Source: Hymenochaete sp. R1 | Taxonomy: Eukaryota; Basidiomycota; Agaricomycetes; Hymenochaetales; Hymenochaetaceae | Assembly: GCA_019400425.1 (NCBI GenBank) | Contig: JAFREE010000071.1 | Coordinates: 1 to 64,000, forward strand | Direction: 5' to 3' | DNA: 64,000 nt | Made by a program: the position numbers and the translations under genes | Shown here: positions 1 to 9,962 of the stretch, piece after piece | Numbering within the stretch: the stretch's first letter is position 1 | How the letters are laid out: each line of letters opens with the position of its first letter | The notes under the pieces: model-generated | What the model saw: the letters and a program-made list of their open reading frames with translations, nothing else | What the model was told of the DNA's origin: nothing | The model's database searches: none

Positions 1-616
1 ATATGGTTATAGGCTAACGATGAAAGGAAATAAAGCACGTGCATGGCTGCGTCACAGGGTGTCACAGGAAGGGGGGGGTGCACAGTTGTAGTGTCTTGCA
101 CCTTATGGTAACTGTGTGGAGGGCTGGATGAGTCATTCAGCGGCGACGGGATCGCAACTTTTGCAAGCAACGCAGGATTTTGTAAAGTGGTGCCCGAGTA
201 TTTGCTTGTTTTGACGTCGGTTTATCCATGTCGAAACAGCGCATCCTGAAACTGGCAGATAAGCGCCTGGGCGATGAGAGTCCCAGTGGTGGGCGAGAGC
301 ATTGCAGTTGCCCAAATGGACTTGCTGTGTTCATCAAAAGGTCCATCCGCAAGTGTGCTCAGTGTAGTCTATTTATAGATCGCAATTCGTCGAGCTGGAC
401 TTGTCAAAGGGAAATTAACTAAATCAAATCTCCCTGACCTAGCTGATTGCAGAGCGCTTACCTGGGATAATAAAGACGTGGGCGTCGGACTGTATCAACT
501 CACTGTTCAGTAACCCCCTCGCTCTCACCCACCTTCCATCCTCAGCGGAAGCTTTTGTAAAGTTGGTGCTTCTCGTCCCCACTCTCACTTTTTGATTTTC
601 GTCAAGCTTCACGGAT
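1..616. other. upstream region, no gene recognised
   Basis: I see no convincing coding exon on either strand. Short open frames exist but have no recognisable family features and no coherent splice structure. The right part is the likely promoter and 5' leader of the membrane-protein gene starting at 617. Confidence 0.5.
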
Positions 617-1605
617 ATGGGCCCTGTCTGGTTCATAAGGATCGTATCCCTCTGTAAGTATACCTCAAAATCGTTTATACAACAAGCTCACCTTCAATGC
701 AATAGCGATCGCCCTTCTATCCTCTGTTGCTGTTGTCGGCCTTGCGGCCGACTTCCTCGCCAACTTCACCACATTCAATATACCCAATGTTATATCCGCG
801 TCACTACCAGCTTGGGTCATTCTGGCCATCGTCACAGCTGGACTTTCGTTGATCGTTATTCTCCCCATGTCAGTTCTTCTGGTCATCTCCTGCGCAGAGA
901 CTGTTGTAGCTGACGGGAGTGCGACTGTTTTAGGTTCATCATAGACTTCGTTCGCCATGGTGCTGTCACCTCCTGGATAGCGGTTGACCTTATTGCGCTT
1001 TGTAAGTAATTTTCATTTGACCGATGGTGATATCAATGTCATAAAACTATAATCGTAGCTGTCATGGCCGTACTTTGGATCGCGACATCCGCGGTTACGA
1101 GCGCTGGCTTTGATCTCAGCCTTTTGATGCGCTTCGGTATACCCCAGACTTGTGCCGGCTTGTCAGAGTTCATAAGTATGTTTGACTGTTATTAATGTCT
1201 AATAAAATCACTCACGCCTTTCAATCGTTTCAAAGCGGAAGCTGAACAATTGGCTCTTGAGCAACCACAGACATACGGCTATCTCCTCGACCTTCCACTT
1301 GACAAGTTCGTAACACTGTGTCATGTGCAAGAAGGAATCAAAGCACTTTCCTTTGTTGCTTGGGTTTTTCGTATGTACTTTCCCGCCAATATCAGAGATG
1401 CGTGTTAAAGAGTCTCGTGCTCCAAACAGTGATCGTATACATTGTCATTCTTCTCTTTAGCGCTATAATCGCAGTGAATCGCGGGCATCCTTCTGTCTGG
1501 ACTTCAACGTCGAGGGATACGCATTTCTTGTCCCACGAATACGGGTCTTCGGAACAGAAGGATATTGACATGATCTCGTACCAGCATTCCATGCCATCAC
1601 TGTAG
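617..1605 (+). CDS. MARVEL-like four-helix membrane protein
   Basis: A small integral membrane protein of roughly 230 residues, split by short introns. The first exon encodes MGPVWFIRIVSL and ends at a GTAAGT donor. Joined exons give four hydrophobic segments: one near the start, one around VILAIVTAGLSLIVILPM, a third around MAVLWIATSAVTSAG, and a last one around TVIVYIVILLFSAIIAV. A soluble loop (AEAEQLALEQPQTYGYLLD) precedes the conserved-looking CHVQEGIKALSFVAWVF stretch. This layout fits fungal MARVEL-domain proteins, which sit in plasma or vesicle membranes. The assignment rests on topology and loop pattern, not on a signature motif. The donor of the last intron near 1370 is unclear, so the final join is approximate. 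The polar C-terminal tail ends at a TAG at 1603-1605. Confidence 0.68.
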
Positions 1606-2333
1606 CTTTTCCCCTGCATTGACAAGTCAGTCACTTTCGAAGACAGAGCGGCGTAGTGAAGAACATACCTTTTCTTTTCGATCTCAGGCTCTGGTATTAT
1701 TTGTCTGTTCTCTGATACCTTCTATTGTACTTTGAGCCTCCCCAACTCCAAATATAGTTACTTCTTGAAATTAGGATGAGGGGTTAGAGGATATACGGCA
1801 TAAACCGAGCATATTACAAGCAAGATGACATAACGTGCCGACGGGCAGAATCGGTAATCTTGAAGCTGAACATTTTTCTTTGGAGCTTAGGATGCTGTCT
1901 GCTGAAAAGACATAAGCGTAGTTTTACAAGTTTTTCTAAGTCGTCGGATGAGTCAGTCAGACTTCCGTAGTCTGCCAATGAGATCGAATTTTTCCGGTAA
2001 GACCCGCATGAAGTAACAGGCGGGTGCTTTTTTCTTGCGCGATACGCAAATAGGCTTTCGAGAAACGTGTAAACTGTGTAACTGCTGCCGAGCCTTTTCG
2101 ATTTTTGGTTCGGCGAGAATGAAAGGAAGCTTCTCTGTTCAGAGACACGCCAGGGGTCAACCGTATAGGAAGCGACTTTAGGTTACGTAAGCGGACCACG
2201 CCAGGAGTCCAAGACTTGAGGAGACTCAAAAAGCTCGCAGCAGCCGGTGAAGCTGGCCATACCGTCCCTGTTCGTTCTTTTCCCTCGATTGTAACTGCAG
2301 CTGTTGATAAAGCGTCGAGGGAGTATCTACGAC
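1606..2333. other. intergenic, promoter of the acyltransferase
   Basis: Holds the 3' flank of the membrane-protein gene and the upstream region of the acyltransferase gene at 2334. Open frames on both strands show no recognisable protein features. No repeat or RNA gene was recognised. Confidence 0.45.
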
Positions 2334-4424
2334 ATGGATGCGCTGTTTGGACCATTAGCAGCTTCTCTTGGTGCTTCTGTGGACCAAGTCAAGGCGAGTC
2401 TGAATTCGTCCTCCGACGACGCGATTACCCGCAATAAAGCTGACGCTCCTTCCTCTGTTTCTCTGCACTGTTGCTACCATTACATATAGCTCATATCATG
2501 CCTGTTGGTCTCATATCCTTTGGGGAGCGTGTTTATACGATTACCGTCCGGTAGCCAAAATGCGAAACATCTCTTCAATATCGGCGTAACTTTCTTCTAC
2601 CTCATCGGCATGTTAAACCTCTGGTCGGCTACGGCGCAACTCCTTGGGAGCATTCTCGCGACATACTTCATCGCAAAATTCGTGAAGGGGCATAGCATGC
2701 CTTGGATTGTTTTTGTGTACGTGCCAACTTAAGATTCTAAGGCTTAGTGTTTTGATGTTTATTTGTATTTGAATTTAGGGTGACAATGGGTCATCTCATG
2801 GTTAAGTGAGTTCTCTGACTCTTTTTTAAAGAAAATTCTTACGAAACAGCTTTTTAATACCGTCAACAGCCATGTCATTCGAGTCTTGTTCAGCTTGAGT
2901 TACGAAACCGTTGAAGTCACTGGTCCCCAGATGGTTCTAGTCATGAAGCTTACTACATTTGCATGGAACGTATTTGATGGTCGACGACCCGCGCAGGCAA
3001 GTCCATTTGGCAACATTTAGAAGGCAGTCACATTAACATATGCAACTAATAGGAATTGGATAAATGGCAGCTCCAGAAATGTGTTGTTGAGTTCCCTTCC
3101 TTGCTGGCTTTCTTGGGCTACTGGTAAGTTTTGCTCTCGATATACTGTAATATTTTTACTGATATCATAGCCTTAGTTTTTACTTCCCCGGTTTCCTCGT
3201 TGGACCCTACCTCGACTTTGCATCTTATACCGCTCTCGTCGACGAAACGCTCTTTGCTGTGAAAGGAAAGGACCACAAAGCTTCGGGCCGTCGTGTACCA
3301 GCCGGTCGCAAGCGCGTTGCGTACAAAAAGTTGATCGTCGGCCTCGCTTTCCTTGGTCTGTACGTCACGCAAGGCGGCAAGTACAACTTCTCTGTAGCCT
3401 TGCAAGATTGGTTCTCACAGAGAAGCGTTTTGTATCGGTAAGCATCTACGTTAGTTGATGGGGCTGAACTAATTTCCCTGTAGCATTGCCTTTATCCAGC
3501 TCTGTGGGACCTTCGAGAGGACGAAGTATTATGCCATTTGGACACTGACAGAGGTTCGGCATCTACTAAGTAACGACATCTAAAGTGAAGCTGATGGCGT
3601 ATCAAGGGTGCAAGCATCCTTACTGGCCTTGGATTTACAGGCTATGGCCTGAGAGGCGAATCCTTATGGAACGATGCTGCCAATGTCGACATCCCTAATA
3701 TCGAATTAGCACCAAATTTCAAAGTTATGCTCGACTCTTGGAACATCAAGACGAACATTTGGCTTCGGGAATGTGTCTACAAGCGTGTGACACCAAAAGG
3801 CAAGAAACCTGGGTGCGTTTCATTCATAAACACAGAGGCGAAAAACTAACTATCGTTCTAGGTTCATGAGTAGTATGCTCACATTCGGAACCAGTGCTTT
3901 CTGGGTGAGTCCACATCTACCTTTGGAAACAACGTATTGAGTTTTTTTTGCAGCACGGGTGCTCAGGGGGATACTACATCGCCTTTTTCTATGGCGGTTT
4001 CGTTCAGACTGTTGGACGTCTATGCCGCGCGCACTTCCGCTCCCTTTTAATCCCAGCAGACATTGACAAGAACGATATCCCTCCCGCGACTGTCTTGAAA
4101 ACTATTTATGATATTCTCGGCACACTCTTCGCAGTGATGTGCATGAACTTCACCGCAATGCCCTTTATGCTCCTTACGATCAGCAACTCGTTGAAAGGTT
4201 GGGCTAATGTTGGATGGTACGGTGTTGTTCTTGTAGGAGGTGCCATGACGTTCTTCTACGGCGGTGGCTCGCACTACCTCAAGAAAGTCCAGGCAAACAG
4301 GGTCAAGAAGTTGGATGCTTTGAGAGCAAGTTCTTCTGTATCTTCTGGTGCTGTGACGCCAGGTCGCCCTCTCACAATGCCACCCGTTGATATCCCACTT
4401 GAAGAAGTTGACAGAAAACTTTGA
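2334..4424 (+). CDS. ALE1: lysophospholipid acyltransferase, MBOAT family (Ale1/LPLAT-like)
   Basis: Membrane-bound O-acyltransferase expected to re-acylate lysophospholipids with acyl-CoA in the ER (Lands cycle), as yeast Ale1 does. The start MDALFGPLAASLGASVDQVK at 2334 fits the family N-terminus, and an in-frame TTG upstream at 2304 is not needed. Exons follow in order with many hydrophobic segments. Family landmarks visible are YFPGFLVGPYLDFASY, the WNIKTNIWLRECVYKR segment, and FWHGCSGGYYIAFFYGG, which holds the presumed catalytic histidine. The C-terminal exon begins near 3954, carries three more hydrophobic helices, and ends in a polar tail with SSSVSSGAVTPGRP. Introns are short with standard borders. 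Nothing looks broken. The family assignment is firm. Acceptor-lipid preference cannot be read from sequence. Confidence 0.93.
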
Positions 4425-4701
4425 TGATACTACTTATCCGAGTATCCTTTTTCTCCCTTGTCTAAGCATAGATTTATTGGTAGTTGGATATGCTTTTAAT
4501 GAACCGAGCGGGTTGCTTGAAATCCGCCAGTCTTGCTATGATAGCGGTTGCTGTTGCATGCTTGCGTGATATACATACGATCTGAGTTTATTATCGACAC
4601 ATACACGGAAGACGGGAATATAAAACAGTCGCATAAACCCATAGCACACGAAACGCTGAATGCCAACGGCACACGAAAGGTTTTTTCGGAAAGATAACCG
4701 T

Positions 4702-5493
4702 TTAGACCTTGAAACCACGCGACTTGCGACGACCACGAGCGCGCTCGAACTAAAGAAATACAATCTATTAAGCAACTTGGTTCGATGGATTTGAAGATTG
4801 CGACAGACCTTGCGGCCCTTCGAAGTGGTGTAAGGCTTCTTGTTCTTGTGAGGTCCGAAGCCGAAATGCTTGACAGCCTCGCGCGAGTTTCTCTTGCCTC
4901 GGAGGAGAATCGTATTCGTTCCTGTCGGGGAACGGAGCGCGAGCTGGTCCAAAGTGATTACCTCACCGCCCGCGTTGAGGATTCGTTCTTTCGCACCACG
5001 AGTGAAACGGAGGGCGCAAACACTGAGTTTCGGAACGTTTTGGAAACGCACATCATCGGTCACTGCGCCAATAATGACAATAGTCTTTGAATCGGCATCG
5101 GGGGTCGTAGAAGTCTCCTTGACAATTTTGGAGAGCGATACAGGGGGACGGTTGGTTTTCGATAAGAACAGTCGCTTCAAGATAACCTGATGTACCGATA
5201 TGCATCAAAGCACTCCTTCGTGAAAAAAAAAGTCTGTACCGACTGACCTTGTTGAAGTTGCTGTCAGTCCTCCGTGCAAGGAAGCGGTAGAGCTACACGA
5301 ATAAAATAAGCAAGAATTCCGGTCTGTATAATTCGCAAATATACCTTCACAAGTAAGAGAAGATACGGATCCTCGCTCTTTGGGGCGGTCCTGTTGCCCT
5401 TCTTGACGTGATGCTTGGCAATGTCGATACCCTATATCACCGTCCATACGGTGAGATTCATAGTACAATAGAACGATATAGTGTCCTTACCAT
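4702..5493 (-). CDS. RPL18: 60S ribosomal protein L18 (eL18)
   Basis: Large-subunit cytosolic ribosomal protein of about 187 residues, close to the yeast length. The start codon at 5491-5493 stands alone in its exon and is followed directly by a GTAAGG donor. Exon 2 then gives [20 protein letters not shown], exon 3 gives [15 protein letters not shown], and the long exon carries [36 protein letters not shown] and [16 protein letters not shown]. The last exon encodes [15 protein letters not shown] and a TAA at 4702-4704. These blocks match eL18 throughout. Placing the ATG alone before an intron is common in fungal ribosomal protein genes. The gene is divergent from the Tra2-like gene, with about 0.6 kb between start codons. 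Confidence 0.96.
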
Positions 5494-6148
5494 TTTCGAT
5501 GTTCCCGGCCGTGACTGCTGAGGATTGCTGAGAGTTATTCGATGGAGATGAAGCGTGAGACATTTAGCTAGGCAGTACTTGACTACCATTTTTGGCACTT
5601 ATCTTACACGCCACATCTCAGTGACTCGAGATTGTGAAACTGTCGTTGCTATCTACACAATTCCAAAAAGAAGATCCTGTAGATACAACCCGAGAATGTA
5701 CTACGACATATACGGAATACGAGGCAATGCTCGGGTCTTGAAAATATGTGCTCGAAAATAATCGAAGCTGCAACGTCTGAAGTAGAACTGCTCACAGGTC
5801 CGATGTTCCTCTTCCAGGTGTTCCAGAGTCTATGACCTAAGCTCAAGCTTTGATCCCACGACTATATATTTCTACTGGGGAGCTGGAGTACTGACTGACT
5901 TACGATTTGTACCTTGAGAGTCGAGCGTTTTTATATTCGGTTCAAAGGAGTATTCGGTAGTAATAGTGGTAATCCGATCAACATCATGTGACCAGACACT
6001 AACGTAAGCCAATGCCTTTCTCCTTTTTGCAGCGAGTCGTGGCGTGTTGCGTTAAAACTATCATCATCGTCCGTCATGGTAAGTCACTGCCGTACGAAAT
6101 CGTCAAGCTCTCCCAAAGCGTGCCACATTTCTCAACATCTCCACTGAC
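5494..6148. promoter_or_regulatory. shared divergent promoter region, RPL18 / Tra2-like
   Basis: About 0.6 kb separates the start codons of RPL18 (minus) and the Tra2-like gene (plus), so it should hold both promoters. A possible short upstream coding exon of the Tra2-like gene (ATG at 6076 followed by GTAAGT) lies inside it. No other gene was recognised, and I cannot assign specific factor sites. Confidence 0.5.
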
Positions 6149-7161
6149 ATGTCGACCTTTCTGCAGTACAGCGAAGCGCCGGCAGTCGACCCATATTCAG
6201 ATGCTTACAATGCTCCTCCGCCCTCGTCTGGCGCGCCGATGTCAGTCGACCGCGAAGGACCTATCATTGCAAGGGCTCGTTCGCGAAGCCCAGCGCGAGG
6301 CAGAGCGAGCTCTCCAGGATATCGCGCGAGGTCTCCTGCTGCTCCATCCAAGCCAAGGAACGCGCCAACTGTAAGTTTGAAACCTGAACTTCGTATCTTA
6401 CCGTGTTTATTGATTTGATGTGAAGAATCCACGTCCATCGAACGTGCTGGGCGTTTTTGGCCTGAGCATCCGCACTACTGAGCGCGACCTAGAAAACGAG
6501 TTTGGCCGGTTCGGAAGGGTCGAGAAAGTAACCATTGTGTATGATCAACGCGTGAGTGCGCAGTGCTGTGAGACATTGCAAGTATTGATCGTTCCTCGCA
6601 GTCCGACAGGTCTCGAGGATTTGGTTTCATCTCACTGGGCACTGTAGATGACGCTGCACGATGCATCCAGGAGATGAACGGTGTTGTATGTGAATTGAAA
6701 ATTTCCAGAGTATTATTCATCTAATCCTTCTGAAATTTTAGGAACTAAATGGGCGTCGCATTCGAGTCGACTATTCCGTTACGGAGCGGCCCCATGCACC
6801 TACTCCAGGGGAATACATGGGCCACAGGCGTGCAGCTGGACGCGACTTCGACCGCAGAGAGCGTGGCCCCTACAGGGAACCATACAGCAGGCGTGACCGG
6901 TATGATGACCGCTATGAGCGCTACGATCGTCATGATCGCTACGACCGTTACAGCGACAGGGACAGAGATCCCTACGGCCGCGACCGTGACTGGCGCCGAA
7001 CTAGCCCTCCCACCATGAGGCGCGGATACAGTCCCGACCGTCGTCGTCGCAGCTACAGCCGCAGTCCGCCTCGTGGTACAAGCCCCATGGGTGCTCGTGT
7101 GAGGGACTATGATTTGCCAGCTCCCTCGGCATCAGCCCCCAACGGTGATCATCGCTGGTGA
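6149..7161 (+). CDS. Tra2-like SR splicing factor (RS-RRM-RS)
   Basis: Nuclear RNA-binding protein expected to act in splice-site choice. The N-terminal exon is rich in R/S (RARSRSPARGRASSPGYRAR). Three middle exons build one RRM that starts at NPRPSNVLGVFGLSIRTTE, carries the RNP1 core RGFGFISL, and ends with RIRVDYSVTERPHAPTPGEY. That last linker is characteristic of the Tra2 family. The C-terminal exon has a tract of RYD/RHD/RYS repeats around 6895-6960, then RRSYSRSPPRG. The ATG at 6149 lies in an open exon. An alternative is an ATG at 6076 immediately followed by GTAAGT, splicing to the CTGCAG acceptor near 6163, which would begin MYSEAPAVD. Both starts keep the RRM. Introns are near 6371, 6552, 6687 and are short. 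Confidence 0.9.
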
Positions 7162-8225
7162 AGTCGTATATTGATCAGCCAGTGAATGGATGTCAGTACA
7201 GGCCAGTTAAGGGCAAGAAGCAGGGAAGAGAAACCTGGCATTTTCAAGCCCCGCAGGACTTCTCAAGGTCAAACACCTTCAAGTAGCCACAAAAGTCTTC
7301 TCTTCAATACCTCCAGATTTCTTCAATTTCTTCTATTATTTTGAAAACACAACCATTGAAAAGAACAAGAGTTACCGGATCTCCCAATCATTCGTCGACT
7401 TGTTCGCGGTCTTACTGTCTGTGACAACTTATTACAGTTTTCCCGTGTCTTGTTTACTGTGTAATGCAACATATACAAGCCTTACTGTACTCAAATCAGA
7501 AGATACTGACGGTTGCACCAAGAGGCACCAAACGTCAAAGAAAGACTGGCAAGAGTAACCAGTGGCGACGACTGCGACGTATCTCGATTTATGCCGCTTT
7601 GGCGTCTCTGTGGCGAGTGGCGAGTCGAGCATCCTCCATTTTACTCGTTCGCCGACTGCGGCTTTTATGGCAACAAATCTTGAATCCCTTGCCGCAGGTT
7701 CCGTTGCACTGTCAGCCTCTCTTGGTCTGAGGAACTACGCCTCCTATATCTTAGGCGTTGTGGCGACCACCTTGCACTGCGTACATCCGGGCTCGCCTAT
7801 GCAATTGTGTGGCTCTCGATGAGACGAACCGAATGCAGCCAAGCAGCACCCTCGCCTGATTTCCTCTGGCCATTCCTATTTCATTTGATGTCACTCATAG
7901 AATAGACTGATTACTTCGTGTAATTAATCCTAATTTCCTCGCACGTCACTGAAATACGTATTTTCATGCTAAACTTTGGGCTGAATTTAACGTACTCGTT
8001 CCTGAACTACCAATGTATATACAAATATCATCAACGACGATGTATTCTTCTATGACTATGAACAATGCAATTCCAACTTCCAGTATCGTGTTTTTGACTT
8101 GGGGTATTTAAAATAAACGATCGGCGTCTTGGCCGTTTGCCATTTTCAGCGGCCTCGACGTTCTTAAATCTCGGAAACAAACAAGCGAGCCCGAAAGTTT
8201 CAAGCAGCTACTGTGACGACCAAAC
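7162..8225. other. intergenic, no gene recognised
   Basis: About 1 kb between the Tra2-like gene and the Grn1-domain gene in tandem orientation. The left part is likely 3' UTR of the former. Open frames of 86-88 codons around 7464-7822 have no recognisable features and no coherent splice pattern. The right part is A/T-rich and probably promoter. Confidence 0.45.
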
Positions 8226-9296
8226 ATGCCTCGTATTCGTAAAAGTCCGCTTACACAACTGGAACATTTCTCAACTTAGAACTGACAAGCTAATATTAAT
8301 GATACAGAAACAAGCAAGCGTGGCACGACACGCCAACGGGAGAAGATCAAGCACAAGGTCTCTGAGAGCAGGCGAAAGGCGAAGAAACAGGGGAAGAAGA
8401 ACCCGCAGTGGAAATCAAGTACGGCGTTAGTCTAATTGACATTTGAGCAGAAGTTTGATCAAATCTTGTGACACTCGATTGTCAGAGCACCACAAGGATC
8501 CGGGCATTCCGAATAGCTTCCCCTACAAGGACCACCTGTTAGCTGAGATTGCTACTCAACGAAGACAGGTAAGCATTAGTGTATCCTCTCTGCCTCTGTC
8601 ACTCACTGATCTAGCTGATCTGTTTGATGGAAACAGGAGGAGGAAGAGAGACAACGACGAAAAGAGCAGAAGAAGCTCGAGAAAGCCGCTGCCAAAGCGT
8701 CTACATTCGCTGGTCCATCTACCCCCACGAGCGCGCCATCCAACGCCAACAAAGATGACGAAGGGAATGCAGAGGATATCGAAGGCGAAGAACAGGGAGA
8801 AGAGCCTGCGTTCGATGGCATCATGAGTCTGGAGACCGCAAACGTCAAGTCGTCGGCGAAAAGCAAACGACGAGCAGCCGTGCTCGAAGACAGTGACTCT
8901 GAAATAGACGAAGATTTTGCGCTGGATGAGGTGGCGAATCTCAGTGATAATGATGCTGAAGAGCTCGGGAAGGCTGCACTCTCAAGCAAGCAAAGGCGAC
9001 ACCTTTCGAAGGCAAAACGGACACAGACACAAAAACAAAATCCAACGTCGAAATTGTCTCCAAAACGTCCACCTCCAAAACTGACTTCGTCGTCTATTCC
9101 CAAATCGTCATCGTCATCGTCGCCAAAAGAACTTACATCGACGAAAAAGGTTTCGTTTACATTGCCTCAAAAGGGTACGAAAGAGGCTCGTGCTCCATTA
9201 CCGCCACCGACACCGAGGCCAAAGTCAAAACTGAAGGAGAGGGTGGAAACGTCGAGATTTACCAGCGACGTTAAGGCAAAGAAAATCCGGACGTAA
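8226..9296 (+). CDS. stand-alone GNL3/Grn1 N-terminal domain protein
   Basis: Exon joins at about 8241/8310, 8418/8490 and 8569/8638 give a start of MPRIRKKTSKRGTTRQREKI, then KHKVSESRRKAKKQGKKNPQ and KDPGIPNSFPYKDHLLAEIA. This is the basic N-terminal domain of nucleostemin/GNL3L/Grn1/Nug1 proteins, which targets the nucleolus. The rest is charged and disordered: EEEERQRRKEQKKLEKAAAK coiled-coil-like, an acidic patch (DSDSEIDEDFALDEV), then Lys/Ser/Pro-rich sequence to a TAA at 9294-9296. The circularly permuted GTPase domain of full-length family members is absent. The total is about 310 residues. The first donor, GTCCGC, is non-standard, but the join restores the family N-terminus exactly. 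A role in ribosome biogenesis is inferred. Confidence 0.82.
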
Positions 9297-9962
9297 CATT
9301 CAGATGAATTGTCTAGGGATGAGCTTGATCTGCTACCGTTTATTCTCTGCCCGTTCCTTGGTTCGGCATGTGCTCGACCTATGTGTGTAGAAGTCTACAA
9401 CGTTTTCGCTTGTGAGATGGCTCACAGCATGATAAACTTATTGTCTTGTTCGTTTTGAATGTTGTTTTGAATAACACTGTACTGTGTTTTGCAGGCTCCT
9501 GAAATACACTCTTAAATTCCTTTCGTTTCATTCGGTATTGCATGTATTCCATTTGCATGATACAAAAAAAATGTGTATGAATGTCGTGACATTGTCTTCC
9601 TATGCAGCTGAAATAGGGCGCTGCAAGGTTTCCGACCGCAGAAAGAGAAAAGGGAGAAAAACTAAACGGTCGTAGCACAGTCGTTGTATGAGGAAATGAA
9701 AGGCAGAATGAGGATGCAAAGCATGAATGGAATAGAGAGCGATATGTGAGAAGGGAGAGGAACGTCCATCCTTACAGTCCTTCGAAAATGTCTTGAATGT
9801 ACACACATGGATAATAGGCGAATGAGAGTATGAGGGAAAAGTTCTGGGTAAATAAAAGGTGAAAAAACCCCCGAAATGTAGCAAGTTGCGATGAAAACAA
9901 AATAAGAGAGGTTGAGTAGAAATGAAGAGAAAGAAGGAAATAGAAAACCTGCAAACCCAAAA
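9297..9962. other. convergent intergenic region
   Basis: The 3' flanks of the Grn1-domain gene (plus) and the MDR gene (minus) meet here. The sequence is A/T-rich with purine runs on the right half. No gene, RNA or repeat was recognised. Confidence 0.5.

Noticed and set aside
4785..5190. Two open frames of about 100 codons on the plus strand
   Set aside because: They are antisense shadows of the conserved RPL18 coding exon.
8603..9103. 166-codon Ser-rich open frame on the minus strand
   Set aside because: It is antisense to the well-supported Grn1-domain gene. Its Ser/Leu richness mirrors the Lys/Glu-rich codons of that gene.
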